Assembly: GCF_034347405.1 (NCBI RefSeq)
Contig: NZ_CP133778.1
Span: forward strand, 4,092,001-4,156,000
Direction: 5' to 3'
DNA from: Pseudomonas sp. CCC3.1
Lineage (GTDB): Bacteria; Pseudomonadota; Gammaproteobacteria; Pseudomonadales; Pseudomonadaceae
DNA: 64,000 bases
The position numbers and the translations under genes are program-made. The notes beneath the pieces are model-generated. The model made no database searches and was not told where the DNA came from. It was given only the letters and a program-made list of their open reading frames with translations. Numbering within the stretch: position 1 is the stretch's first letter; every line of letters starts with the position of its first letter. Shown piece after piece: positions 26,505 to 35,797 of the stretch.

Positions 26505-27923
26505 CTAAGCTGGCTTCATTTCTTGTTGTTTCATTTGAACTTCGGGGAAGTTAAGGTGAAACCAAGTGAAATTCTGATCCGTAACTTCCACGCTTGCCGA
26601 ACCCTGATGCAAAATCATGATTGACTGAACGATAGCTAAGCCAAGACCGGTGCCACCCTCGCTTCGTGCTCGACTTTTGTCCACCCGGTAAAATCGCTCG
26701 AACAAATGCGCGTGGTGTTCCTTGGCGATCCCACGTCCCGGATTGCCAACACTCAATGTAGCGCCGTCAGCACCACGTTGAACCTTCACGTAAACCGTCC
26801 GACCACGAGGGCAGTAGCGGATCGCGTTCGAGACCAGGTTCGAGACGGCTCGCTGAATCATTATCTGATTACCATGCACCACGTCTCCACTTCCTGCGAT
26901 CTGGAGCTGTATCTCACCTTCTTCGGCCGAAATGCTGAACAGATCGCAGACCCGCTGAGTTTCGTCGATTAGAGATACGCTTTCGAACTCTACCATTGAC
27001 GCTGGGTGGCTGACTTGGGCTAGGAATAGCATGTCGGAAACCATCCGGCTCATGCGATGTAGCTCTTCAGTGCACGACTCTAGGACCTCTCTATACTCAG
27101 GGAGGGATCGTTCCCGAGTTAACGCGACCTGAGCTTTACCCATCAGGTTAGACAGTGGTGCCCGCAGTTCGTGAGCAAGGTCGTCAGAGAACTGCGAAAG
27201 CTGCTGAACTCCGTCGTCTAAACGCATCAGCATGATGTTAATTCCATCGGCGAGATTCTTAAGTTCTGCCGGCATCCCCTTTGTTGGAAGGCGATGCTCA
27301 AGGCTCTCGGTGGAAATCCTTGAGGCGACCTTCAGGAACTTGGTGAGGGGGAGCAGTCCTCTGCGTACAGTCCACCACCCAATTGCCAAGATCAGCATGA
27401 GAATAAGAGGCGACACCATTAATGCCCAGGTGAGCAACGCATCAAGAAGGGCATGGTTAGATGACTGGTCCATGGTCATGAATACACTAACTTCGGTTCC
27501 ATCGCCTAAGCGCATGACTCGTGAGGCGCTCATTAGCGGGCGGCCCGTCGAGTCGCGCCACTCTCGCTGCTCCGCCTGTTCGGTAGGCTGGAATTTGTGC
27601 ACTTCCATGTTGACTTGCTTCGAGCCTATCGAGAGCAATGGAGTTAGAGTTTGTGTCGATTCGAAGATGCTGACGTAAAGATTGTTATGCCCCATGACCA
27701 AGTCAACAAGCTGGTGGGCGTCTGCATTTACACCAGAAATAGCAGTGATTGCGGAAAGGTTGTGAGCCATGCCTGCCATTTTCACTTCGAGGTCGGTTCG
27801 GGCGTTTCTCTCAAGAGCTTGGCTCACCATCAGATAACCGAAGGTGGCGAAAAGAAGCAGCAACGCCGCACTCATCAGTCCAACTTTGAATCCCACCTTC
27901 ACAGCGAGGCTGAAAGGCCTCAT
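26505..27923 (-). CDS. CopS/CzcS-type heavy-metal sensor histidine kinase
   Basis: 472 aa. TM1 near 12-35, a periplasmic sensor of about 125 residues, TM2 near 164-184, HAMP, then HisKA with H in FSDDLAHELRAPLSNLMGKA, the N box (QRAVSNLVSNAIRY) and G boxes (VGNPGRGIAKE, GGTGLGLAIV). This is the heavy-metal sensor kinase class (CopS/CusS/IrlS). Starts ATG 27923 overlapping the stop of the regulator gene (ATGA). The ligand could be copper or zinc/cadmium; sequence alone does not decide. Confidence 0.9.
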   Translation of the reverse strand: MRPFSLAVKVGFKVGLMSAALLLLFATFGYLMVSQALERNARTDLEVKMAGMAHNLSAITAISGVNADAHQLVDLVMGHNNLYVSIFESTQTLTPLLSIGSKQVNMEVHKFQPTEQAEQREWRDSTGRPLMSASRVMRLGDGTEVSVFMTMDQSSNHALLDALLTWALMVSPLILMLILAIGWWTVRRGLLPLTKFLKVASRISTESLEHRLPTKGMPAELKNLADGINIMLMRLDDGVQQLSQFSDDLAHELRAPLSNLMGKAQVALTRERSLPEYREVLESCTEELHRMSRMVSDMLFLAQVSHPASMVEFESVSLIDETQRVCDLFSISAEEGEIQLQIAGSGDVVHGNQIMIQRAVSNLVSNAIRYCPRGRTVYVKVQRGADGATLSVGNPGRGIAKEHHAHLFERFYRVDKSRARSEGGTGLGLAIVQSIMILHQGSASVEVTDQNFTWFHLNFPEVQMKQQEMKPA

Positions 27924-28594
27924 GTACGCTCCTCCAACACGTATCCGACGCCTCGAAGTGTGTGTATGAGCTTGGTCTCAAATGGATCATCAATTTTTGA
28001 GCGCAATCTCCGGATGGCGACATCAATGACGTTAGTATCGCAGTCAAAATTTACGTCCCAGACCAACGAGATTATTTGCGAACGGGCAAGCGCTTCGCCT
28101 GTTCTGCTCATTAGTAGGTGCAGGAGAGCAAATTCCTTTGTGGTGAGATCAATGCGTGTCGCTCCTCGGCATACTCTATGGCGCAAGGAATCCAATTCCA
28201 AATCCGCAACTATAAGTGTGCTCTTCTCGACAAGCTCATCGCCACGCCTTTGCAGTGACCGGATGCGAGCAAGCAATTCGGGGAACTCAAAGGGCTTGAC
28301 GAGATAATCATCTGCACCACCATCCAAGCCCCTAAGCTTGTCATTAATGCGTCCGCGGGCAGTCAGCATGATGATGCGAACCCGGCTAGTTTTTCTGATA
28401 GTTTCCAAGAGGTCCCAACCATCGATGCCCGGGAGGTTCACATCTAGGAGTACGAGCGAATAAACAATCGTATTGAACAAGTGAAGAGCATCAACACCAT
28501 TGTGTACAATGTCTACGACGTACCCGCTTTCGGATAGACCCTGCTGAATATATTCCGCGGTTTTAATCTCGTCTTCCACAACTAGTACGCGCAT
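27920..28594 (-). CDS. CopR/CzcR-family response regulator (second paralogue)
   Basis: 224 aa, OmpR class: receiver with acidic pocket at residues 8-9 and phosphoacceptor D51 (LVLLDVNLPGIDGW), winged-helix with TTKEFALLHLLMSRTGEALA and DVAIRRLRSKIDDPFETKLI. Partner of the kinase that overlaps its stop. Its DNA-binding helix is nearly the same as in the two other island regulators, so they may bind the same sites. Confidence 0.92.
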   Translation of the reverse strand: MRVLVVEDEIKTAEYIQQGLSESGYVVDIVHNGVDALHLFNTIVYSLVLLDVNLPGIDGWDLLETIRKTSRVRIIMLTARGRINDKLRGLDGGADDYLVKPFEFPELLARIRSLQRRGDELVEKSTLIVADLELDSLRHRVCRGATRIDLTTKEFALLHLLMSRTGEALARSQIISLVWDVNFDCDTNVIDVAIRRLRSKIDDPFETKLIHTLRGVGYVLEERT

Positions 28595-29161
28595 AACTTA
28601 TCTCAAGGTGTGAGTAAGGAGGGGGCCGAGCTCTCCCTGATCGTGATTTAAGGCCAGTTTAAAGTTTCTCTGCGTGCTTGGCATGTGGTGATTTCTACCT
28701 ATATCAATACGCCGTGATCAACTCAGGATGCTCGAATATTAACGCGAAATAGTGGGTTTTGGCGAAAAATTACAAATTTTTAATTTGATCGCAAGGCCAC
28801 TGAAAGTTGTGGCGATTTAAATTATTGGTGCAGCATAGCTTTGATGAATCAGGTAGTTGAGCACTGCCACGACTGGCGGATGCACCAGACTATTCTGCTC
28901 GAGAGCCGCTGGATATTTTTTTGGTCAGTTCCATTGTGATTTGGCATCAATCGATCCGAGTAAAAATTATATTCCTGGTTAACGTGCCAATATTTTAGTT
29001 TTGTAACCTTCAGCTGGTGGCATTGTTGCTAACGCAACGTGACAATAAAATAATTTTTAATTGACCTGTCTCTCGACGCTAAGTAATGAGCCAAAATTAA
29101 TCTAAATTTTTGGTGCTGACGCCTTCAATATTAATCCTACGATTTAATTTTTCTAGGTTGA
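28595..29161. other. 567-bp non-coding stretch upstream of the copRS-like pair
   Basis: AT-rich, no supported gene. Holds one regulator box (28758-28776). Downstream of czcD on the same strand; no obvious terminator for czcD. Confidence 0.45.
28758..28776 (-). promoter_or_regulatory. Weak CopR/CzcR box for the copRS-like pair
   Basis: On the minus strand: TTTGTAATTTTTCGCCAAA, oriented toward the regulator gene about 165 bp away; first half-site good, second poor. Would suggest autoregulation. Confidence 0.4.
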
Positions 29162-30067
29162 CTAGTGTGGAGGAATTGGAGTGTCCTTATGGAAGTCCGT
29201 ATTCTCCATTTGAATTGTGCAATGGTGAATGTCGAACGCATGACTTACCGCATTGATTACATCTGCTAGCGCAGCATCTCGATCTACTGAGTCGCGAACT
29301 ACAACGTGCGACGTCAGTACGTTGCGACCGCTACTTACAGCCCAAACATGTAGATCATGAACGTCTGTGACACCATCGACACGTAGAATCGTCGACTCGA
29401 TCTCCTTAATGTTGAGGCCGCCAGGAACCCCTTCCATAAGGATTCCCAAACTCTCGCGCATTAGCTGCCAAGTGCGCGGCAGCACCCATACTCCGATCGC
29501 TACGGCGACGACCGTATCGATCCAACTCCAACCCGTAAACCGGATTATAAGTGCGGCAATTATCACGCCCAATGACCCAAGCATGTCGCTCCAAACTTCG
29601 AGATAGGCTCCCTTGACATTCAGACTTTCATTACTCGCTGAGGAGAGCAAGCGCATCGATATCAGATTTACAACAAGGCCCCCAATAGCGATCCACATCA
29701 TCGCGCCGGTTGCGATCTCAGAAGGTATTAGGAAGCGTTGATAAGCTTCGTACAAAATGTAAATAGCCACCATGAAGAGCAATAGGGCGTTGAATGTAGA
29801 TGCTAAAATTTCCAGGCGAGCATAGCCAAAAGTTCGTTTCTGATCTGCTGGCCGCTTGGCTATTTGAAGCGCAATCAACGAAATCATCAGGGCGGCAGTA
29901 TCTGTAAGCATATGCGACGCGTCGGACAGCAATGCTAAGCTGCCAGTAATCCATGCTCCGATCACTTCAGCAATCATGAAGCTGCCTGTCAAGGCCAGTG
30001 CCATGACTAGCTTTTTCTGGTGACCTTCACTTAGCGCTGCAGCGCCATGAGAGTGATTAGATGCCAC
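29162..30067 (-). CDS. czcD: CzcD-type cation diffusion facilitator
   Basis: 301-aa CDF transporter with six membrane helices and a cytoplasmic C-terminal domain. TM2 has SDASHMLTD (D49, H52, D56) and TM5 has EVWSDMLGS (E157, D161), the metal-site region. The N-terminus carries His (NHSHG) and the C-terminal domain ends in VDGVTDVHDLHVWAVSSGRN, as in CzcD. Exports Zn2+/Cd2+/Co2+ from cytoplasm to periplasm, from where CzcCBA can remove it. Stands alone, leftward. Confidence 0.93.
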   Translation of the reverse strand: MASNHSHGAAALSEGHQKKLVMALALTGSFMIAEVIGAWITGSLALLSDASHMLTDTAALMISLIALQIAKRPADQKRTFGYARLEILASTFNALLLFMVAIYILYEAYQRFLIPSEIATGAMMWIAIGGLVVNLISMRLLSSASNESLNVKGAYLEVWSDMLGSLGVIIAALIIRFTGWSWIDTVVAVAIGVWVLPRTWQLMRESLGILMEGVPGGLNIKEIESTILRVDGVTDVHDLHVWAVSSGRNVLTSHVVVRDSVDRDAALADVINAVSHAFDIHHCTIQMENTDFHKDTPIPPH

Positions 30068-30337
30068 ATACTTCTCCTTCCGTAACGTAGAGGACGCACA
30101 CTTGCCCTGCTATGGAGCTACGTGTTTCCTAAATATAGCTTAATTAAGTATTCTGTTCGCCGACTTTTAGAAAAAATCATATTTTGGTCAGGTATAGGAT
30201 AAAATAACGACTTTACGAATGCTGAGTTTTAAGCGCCATGCTAAACGGTGGCTACGTTTCAAGTGGTAGATTGCTACTGATTTTGATCATAAGGCGACTC
30301 AGGCGAAATCAAAAGGTCTAGGCGGGATTCTGTCGGG

Positions 30338-30356
30338 ATTGTAATTACGCGGTCAT
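30338..30356 (+). promoter_or_regulatory. CopR/CzcR box separated from czcR by the IS3 element
   Basis: ATTGTAATTACGCGGTCAT, a good match to the island motif, oriented rightward. The IS3 element begins 15 bp after it. Without the IS the site would lie about 260 bp before the regulator at 31850. Confidence 0.55.
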
Positions 30357-30388
30357 CGTGTCGTTATGAGTGAATCGCCCCGGGTTTC

Positions 30389-31270
30389 CTAGACACTCTC
30401 CAGGCTCGCTGCGTAACGCTTTTCAAACTCTACCGGTGACAGCTGATTGTTGAAACTGTGGCGTCGTTTTGGGTTGTAAAACATCTCGATGTAATCGAAC
30501 ACATCATCCCGAGCATCCTGGCGTGTAGTGTAGATTTTACGCTTGATCCGTTCCCGCTTTAGCAACTGGAAAAAGCTCTCCGCCACAGCATTGTCGTGGC
30601 AGTTACCTCGACGACTCATGCTGGCTACCAGGTTGTTAGCTTTCAAGAAGCTTCGCCAGTCTGAGCTACTGTACTGACTTCCTTGATCCGAGTGGATCAT
30701 CACCTCTTGCTTCGGCTTGCGTCTCCAAACCGCCATCAGCAGTGCATCAATGGCGACGTCGCTGGTCATCTGCGACTTCATTGACCAACCAATGATCTGG
30801 CGTGAAAACAGATCGAGCACCACGGCCAAATACAGCCAGCCTTCATATGTTCGGATGTAGGTAATGTCTGTGACCCAGACTTTGTTGGGTTCTCTGACAT
30901 CGAATTGGCGCTTCAGTAAGTTCGGTGAGGCAACGGCTGGTTTACCGCCATATTTCCCCGGCCTTCGTCGATACCCAGTCTGAGAACGTAGCCCTTCAAG
31001 GCGCATCAACCTAGCCACCCGGTGACGGCCACAGCTCTCTCCAACCTCTCGCAGGTCATCATGGATCTTGCGATAGCCATAAACACCACCGCTTTCCAGC
31101 CAGGAGTGTTTGATCAACCCAAGCAGTCGCTGATCGTCCTTGGCCCGCGCAGATTTTGGTTCTGATAGCCACGCGTAATAGCCGCTGGGATGAACCTTGA
31201 GTGTCAGGCAAAGGCGTCGAATCGCGTAATGACCCGCTTGCTGCTTAATAAAGGCGTACTTCAGCCGCAC
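30389..31270 (-). CDS. IS3-family transposase OrfB (DDE integrase domain)
   Basis: 293 aa with HTH_21-like N-terminus (GVYGYRKIHDDLREVGESCG) and rve catalytic domain: D in VWVTDITYIRTYE, D in MIHSDQGSQYSSSDW, E in NCHDNAVAESFFQLLKRE. All DDE residues are present. Starts at 31270, overlapping orfA by 10 bp in another frame; expected to be made mainly as an OrfAB fusion by -1 frameshifting. Confidence 0.95.
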   Translation of the reverse strand: MRLKYAFIKQQAGHYAIRRLCLTLKVHPSGYYAWLSEPKSARAKDDQRLLGLIKHSWLESGGVYGYRKIHDDLREVGESCGRHRVARLMRLEGLRSQTGYRRRPGKYGGKPAVASPNLLKRQFDVREPNKVWVTDITYIRTYEGWLYLAVVLDLFSRQIIGWSMKSQMTSDVAIDALLMAVWRRKPKQEVMIHSDQGSQYSSSDWRSFLKANNLVASMSRRGNCHDNAVAESFFQLLKRERIKRKIYTTRQDARDDVFDYIEMFYNPKRRHSFNNQLSPVEFEKRYAASLESV

Positions 31271-31539
31271 TCCTTGGCAAAGTACGCGGCGGCCTTTTTT
31301 AAGATGTCTCGCTCCTCCGTCACCCGTTTCAGCTCGGCACGTAGACGACGAACCTCAGCGCTCTGATCATCCTCCTCGACGCGCTGTTCCTGGGGCTTGG
31401 TGTAGCGCTTAACCCAGGCATAGAGGCTGTGCACGGACACACCCAATCGTGCAGCCACCTCCGAGACAGGAAGCTGCTTTTCGGTCACTTGCTTGACCGC
31501 CTGGATTTTGAATTCTTCGGGATAACGCTGGTTGCTCAT
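31261..31539 (-). CDS. IS3-family transposase OrfA
   Basis: 92 aa: HTH (YPEEFKIQAVKQVTEKQLPV, VHSLYAWVKRY) and a leucine-zipper-like coiled coil (SAEVRRLRAELKRVTEERDI). The sequence AAAAAAG at 31293-31299 (minus strand), within codons ILKK, is a classical -1 slippery heptamer feeding into orfB. Confidence 0.93.
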   Translation of the reverse strand: MSNQRYPEEFKIQAVKQVTEKQLPVSEVAARLGVSVHSLYAWVKRYTKPQEQRVEEDDQSAEVRRLRAELKRVTEERDILKKAAAYFAKECG

Positions 31540-31849
31540 GGCACCTCCTAATGGGCCTCATTTTAAGGCTTGGAGGTGTCTACGAAACTAGGGGCGATTC
31601 AGTCCGACATAAATTGCAATAACTTAGAACTTGCTTTTTTTAGGCAATCAGACCCAGAAAAACACTGCGACAAATCGTCGCCATAAGGGCTATGAGCTTG
31701 GTATTTATCGAGAAAAGCTTGACCCTGTAGCTACTACAGCGTTGAGAATACTCTGAGATGAACGGACTGTGAAAACTAATTCAAATAGCGCATATATATG
31801 AAAATAACAGCGTATTTAAGTAACCGACATTAAGACGGGAATCAATGAT

Positions 31850-32524
31850 ATGCGAATCCTTGTTGTAGAGGACGAGCCGAAAACTGCCGAGTACATGCAC
31901 CAAGGTTTAACGGAGAGCGGCTATATTGTCGATATTGCAAACACGGGTCTAGATGGGCTACACCTGGCACAACATCAAGCATATGACATTGTGATACTGG
32001 ATGTTAACTTGCCCGAAATGGAGGGCTGGGAAGTACTGTCACAACTCCGGAAGACCAATAATACGAGAGTGATGATGGTCACCGCCAGAGGTCGCCTTGA
32101 TGAGAAAGTTAGGGGATTGGAGATGGGCGCAGACGATTATCTGGTAAAGCCTTTTGAGTTTCCTGAGCTCCTTGCACGGGTTCGCACCCTCATGCGCCGC
32201 AGTGAGCAAACTGGCTTACCAGAAGTGTTACGCGTCGGCGATCTTGAGTTGGATCAGGGGCGCCATAGAGCCTTTCGAGGCACCCAACGAATCGATCTGA
32301 CGACGAAGGAATTTGCTCTCCTTCACCTGCTGATGCGTCATAGCGGAGAGGTAATGTCGCGTACCCAAATCATCTCACTTGTGTGGGACATGAATTTCGA
32401 TTGCGACACCAATGTGGTTGAGGTTTCGATTCGACGGCTTCGCGCAAAGATTGACGACCCCTTCGAGCACAAGCTGATCCACACCCTACGTGGTGTCGGC
32501 TATGTACTGGAAGCTCGCGAATGA
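31850..32524 (+). CDS. czcR: CzcR-type response regulator (third paralogue)
   Basis: 224-aa OmpR-class regulator. Receiver has ED pocket and D51 (IVILDVNLPEMEGW); winged helix has NVVEVSIRRLRAKIDDPFEH and ends HTLRGVGYVLEARE. Its stop overlaps the kinase ATG by 4 bp. The closest of the three to the orphan at 12738 in the DNA-binding domain (WDMNFDCDTNVVEVSIRRLR is identical). Together with CzcS it is the likely controller of czcCBA. The IS3 element lies 248 bp upstream and may have changed its promoter. Confidence 0.9.
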   Translation: MRILVVEDEPKTAEYMHQGLTESGYIVDIANTGLDGLHLAQHQAYDIVILDVNLPEMEGWEVLSQLRKTNNTRVMMVTARGRLDEKVRGLEMGADDYLVKPFEFPELLARVRTLMRRSEQTGLPEVLRVGDLELDQGRHRAFRGTQRIDLTTKEFALLHLLMRHSGEVMSRTQIISLVWDMNFDCDTNVVEVSIRRLRAKIDDPFEHKLIHTLRGVGYVLEARE

Positions 32525-33939
32525 GGCCGACACGCCTGTCCATGAGGTTAGGGTTAACGGTCACGGCAATGAGCGCTTTCTTGGTGCTGGTAATGGCGGC
32601 GTTTGCCTATGCCACCATCGCACATCAGCTTGATCTACGCGCGAAGGACGGGCTAGGGGAAAAGCTTCAGCAGATCGAACACAGCTTGGCTGAGAGTTCG
32701 ATCACTGCAGCCGATATCGTGCTGCATCCACATAATCTTCGCGATCAGATCATCGGGCACGATAACTTTACCCTGACTATCCTGGATTCAAGCGTTCCTC
32801 GAAGGCGTTTATTGAACCTTGGAAACAACGAAAACCTGGAGCTTCCACGGGTCATAGCGAGCTTAGGTTCTCCTGATTTTGAGCAATTCAAATCGCCCGA
32901 GGGGTTTGAGGTTTTGATGGCTCATAAACTGGTAAGGCTTAAAAACGATCAAACCGTCCTGGTCATGCTGTCGCTTGATAGAAAGAGCGATGCCGCACTC
33001 CTCAACGCTTACGTCAAATCCACGATCATCGCGTTACCTTTTATCCTGCTGCTGGTGGGCGGGTGCGCTTGGTTAATTGTCCATCGTGGATTAAAACCAC
33101 TCCGAGCTTTTCGCAAGGTGGCTGAGCGCGTATCCGCGAGGGATCTTTCCCATCGAATGAAAGTGACCAATCTGCCGGATGAGTTGCGGGACTTGGCCCA
33201 TGCCGTCAATTTCATGCTTCACCGGCTGGATGGAGATGTGCAACAGCTCGCCCAGTTTTCAGACGACTTGGCCCACGAACTTCGATCTCCAATGAACAAC
33301 CTCATGGGCAAAGCGCAAGTCACCTTATCTAGGGAGCGCCCGCCAGCAGAGTACAAACGGGTTCTTGAATCCTGTACAGAAGAACTTGAGCGACTGTCGC
33401 GCATGGTGTCTCAGATGCTTTTCCTCGCAAGTGTCAGCCAACCGCAGGCACCGATTGCCTTTACCACCATTGATTTGAAAGAAGAGGCCGAAAAGGTTGC
33501 TGAACTGTTCTCACTGGCAGCCGACGAGAAAGATATGGAGTTATTGGTTGAGGGCACAGCACAGACCCAAGGAGATCGGCTCATGATTCAGCGAGCCATC
33601 TCAAACTTGCTGTCCAACGCCATTAGACACGGCGTCCCCGGCAGCGCCATCACTATTTCCCTGGACATGCGCGGGGACGAAGTGTGCCTTGACGTACGCA
33701 ATTTAGGTGAGGGCATTGAAGCAGTTCACCTGCCTCGCGTTTTTGATCGTTTCTACCGGGTTCATGCCAGCCGTGCTCGTCAGCAAGGGGGGACAGGGTT
33801 GGGACTCGCGATCGTCCGCTCGATCATGAGCCTGCATGGGGGGCGTGTCGCGGTTGAAAGCATGCTAGGAACCATCACGACGTTCAGCCTTATTTTTCCT
33901 AAGACGGTCTGGCCAAAGCGGGCACGTGCGGCTCCCTGA
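32521..33939 (+). CDS. czcS: CzcS-type heavy-metal sensor histidine kinase
   Basis: 472 aa, the same length as the kinase at 26505. TM1 near 15-37, periplasmic loop about 130 residues, TM2 near 166-188, HAMP (GLKPLRAFRKVAERVSARDL), HisKA (FSDDLAHELRSPMNNLMGKA), ATPase domain (RAISNLLSNAIRHGVPG; GGTGLGLAIVRS). The sensor loop differs markedly from that of the other kinase, so the two may sense different metals. Confidence 0.9.
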   Translation: MRPTRLSMRLGLTVTAMSAFLVLVMAAFAYATIAHQLDLRAKDGLGEKLQQIEHSLAESSITAADIVLHPHNLRDQIIGHDNFTLTILDSSVPRRRLLNLGNNENLELPRVIASLGSPDFEQFKSPEGFEVLMAHKLVRLKNDQTVLVMLSLDRKSDAALLNAYVKSTIIALPFILLLVGGCAWLIVHRGLKPLRAFRKVAERVSARDLSHRMKVTNLPDELRDLAHAVNFMLHRLDGDVQQLAQFSDDLAHELRSPMNNLMGKAQVTLSRERPPAEYKRVLESCTEELERLSRMVSQMLFLASVSQPQAPIAFTTIDLKEEAEKVAELFSLAADEKDMELLVEGTAQTQGDRLMIQRAISNLLSNAIRHGVPGSAITISLDMRGDEVCLDVRNLGEGIEAVHLPRVFDRFYRVHASRARQQGGTGLGLAIVRSIMSLHGGRVAVESMLGTITTFSLIFPKTVWPKRARAAP

Positions 33940-34094
33940 AATTTCAGGACAAAGGATGAATACGTTGTAAAATCTTAGGTTAGACCCCTTTATATCTAGT
34001 TACATACTAGATTTGCAGTGACATCTGATTTTTGCCAACGTCACCGCCAAAGCTTTTAAAAATGCCCTTCACCTCCCCAAGAGTCACAATCGCC

Positions 34095-34559
34095 ATGCCC
34101 CTCAACCTCTTCAAAAATGCCGGCCTTGCTGCATCGATTGCTATGGCGATAGGTTTCTCTGCCGAACTGCGGGCCGATGCCGGAAAATCGATAGATGTGT
34201 ATCGAGATCCGAACTGTAGTTGCTGCACCAAGTGGATTTCTTATTTAAAGGATAAAGGTTACACCGTGAGGGATCATGAAGAAGAAAACATGAGTGCCGT
34301 GAAAGAAAAACTGGGTGTACCTGCCAACCTCGGGTCATGCCACACAGGTGTGGTAAACGGCAGGTTTGTTGACGGTCACGTGCCAGTGGAGCAGATTGCA
34401 GAACTCACCAAACGCTCGGATCTGATCGGCGCTGCTGCGCCCGGAATGCCTGTGGGGTCGCCGGGAATGGAATCAGGCGGACGTCGAAGCGCCTATCAAA
34501 TCATGGGCCTGAAGAAATCTGGAGATGAAGTCGTTCTGGCGGATTACCCATCACAATGA
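34095..34559 (+). CDS. DUF411 periplasmic metal-binding protein
   Basis: 154 aa from ATG 34095: signal peptide (LAASIAMAIGFSAELRADA) and a DUF411 domain with DPNCSCCTKWISYLKDKGY, LGSCHTGVVNGRFVDGHVP and a C-terminal YQIMG. The CxCC cluster and CH are the expected metal ligands. DUF411 proteins (CopG-like) occur in copper and silver resistance loci. Start is uncertain: ATG 34062 in frame would add 11 residues before the signal. Lies 155 bp after czcS. Confidence 0.85.
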   Translation: MPLNLFKNAGLAASIAMAIGFSAELRADAGKSIDVYRDPNCSCCTKWISYLKDKGYTVRDHEEENMSAVKEKLGVPANLGSCHTGVVNGRFVDGHVPVEQIAELTKRSDLIGAAAPGMPVGSPGMESGGRRSAYQIMGLKKSGDEVVLADYPSQ

Positions 34560-35051
34560 CAATGTTTCCGCATCGTAGCAGCGATAACAGCTTCTCCGCC
34601 AGGTGATTTGGCTGACCGGTTACATTGGGAAGATTCAAGACTCTCTTCCCCTACATCCTCTGCATTAAGGCACCCCATGAGCCTCGACAAGACGAAAAAT
34701 TGACAAGTATCCGCAGTGAGGGAAACGCATACCTCATTCACCCGGTGAGTGGACGCTTTTGCTCAAAGCTGATCGCCAGCAAGGAGCTTGCCAATGGTTC
34801 TATCAGTTCGGATAGCAGCGCGAAGGCGAGCCTATAGAACTCTCCGTTGGTAGTGTTCAAGGTGGCCCTAACCGTTGTGATAGAAAAGTTAGCAGCTAAG
34901 TCTCGATCAGACGCAGCCCGGCAAATGGACTCGACTACATTTGAAAGAAGTCTTATAAAAACCAGCGATTGCATTTCATTTGACCAACTATCTGCATCCG
35001 ATCTGACCAGTTGCACGCCCGTTGACCATCCGAGACTCGTGCAGGAATTTC
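34560..35051. other. 492-bp stretch without a supported gene
   Basis: A 92-codon leftward ORF (34738-35016) and overlapping rightward ORFs exist, but none has a ribosome site or a recognisable domain. Looks like degraded sequence between the metal block and IS relics. Confidence 0.4.
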
Positions 35052-35606
35052 CTAATTGCGTTTAGGCTTTTTACCCCGCTGCATCGATTCTCCTTTTAAT
35101 TCGATGACGTGAGACTTGTGGACGATTCGGTCAAGAATCGCATCGGCAATCGTTGGGTCGTAGAACAAGTCGTACCACTTCTCTTTTGGATACTGGCTAG
35201 TGATCAACAATGATCCGTTTTGTGACTGCTGGTCGATTACGTCCAGGAGAAACGGGCCTAACTGATCATCGATGCCCCCGATACCTAGATCATCGATAAT
35301 CAGCAACTCCGCGCGTATCAATTGTCGGCGCAGCTTCGGCATGGTGTGGTCGGCATAAGAAAACGATATTTCTTCAAAAAGCTTGGTGGCGGTGCGATAC
35401 AGCGTTGGTCGTCCGAGACGACAAGCCTGGTTGCCAAGTGCGCAGGCGAGCCAGGTTTTTCCCGTTCCTGTAGCGCCGGTGATGATCTCGTTCTGACGTC
35501 GCGCTAGCCATTCGCACTCTCCTAAGGTCATGACGGTGTTTCGGTCTATTCCACGAGACGCTTTGAATTCAATGCTACCCCAGTTCTCTCCACAGCGCGC
35601 TTCCAC
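35052..35606 (-). pseudogene. IstB-like ATPase, N-terminally truncated IS21 remnant
   Basis: C-terminal two thirds of IstB, the AAA+ helper of IS21 transposition: Walker A (GATGTGKTWLACALG), Walker B (AELLIIDDLGIGG), sensor 1 (LLITSQYPKEKWYD) and the end VIELKGESMQRGK. IstB is usually about 250 aa; the first 70-80 residues are gone, and homology starts near SIEFKASRGIDRN. No istA is present. Upstream sequence belongs to a different gene, so this is a deletion or recombination junction near 35575. Confidence 0.8.
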
Positions 35607-35685
35607 CCACCATCAGGCCATACCGATGCTTGAGGTCGAGCTCTAACTCGGACGCTAGGATTTGGATCTGGTCGGGTTCACGCAT
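35575..35685 (-). pseudogene. N-terminal fragment of an unrelated gene fused upstream of istB remnant
   Basis: 36 codons (MREPDQIQILASELELDLKH..., GLMVGGSALWRELG) ending in TAG exactly at the istB remnant, in another frame. The RYGLMVGGSALWRELG pattern resembles the start of small Pseudomonas accessory proteins of integrative elements (from memory, weak). Probably the stump of a gene cut by the event that left the istB piece. Confidence 0.35.
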
Positions 35686-35797
35686 CGCACTTAATGTCCG
35701 GTTCGGTCACAGTTAATAGTAATAAACCGTCTCCTTGCGCTCCAGCCGTAAGACTTCTACATTTTTTACGGTACAGAAGTCAGCCAAGGATTTTCAA

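Larger units (their letters stand above)
30371..31601 (-). mobile_element. IS3-family insertion sequence, intact, 1231 bp
   Basis: Both ends carry imperfect inverted repeats starting TGAATCGCCCC: the left reads TGAATCGCCCCGGGTTTCCT, the right (reverse complement) TGAATCGCCCCTAGTTTCGT. Two overlapping ORFs, orfA and orfB, run leftward, with an A6G slippery site. No 3- or 4-bp target duplication is visible (GAG on the left, GTC on the right), so the flanks may have been rearranged after insertion. Confidence 0.9.

Noticed and set aside
34738..35016. 92-codon leftward ORF
   Set aside because: No ribosome site, no recognisable domain, and overlapping ORFs of similar length on the other strand.
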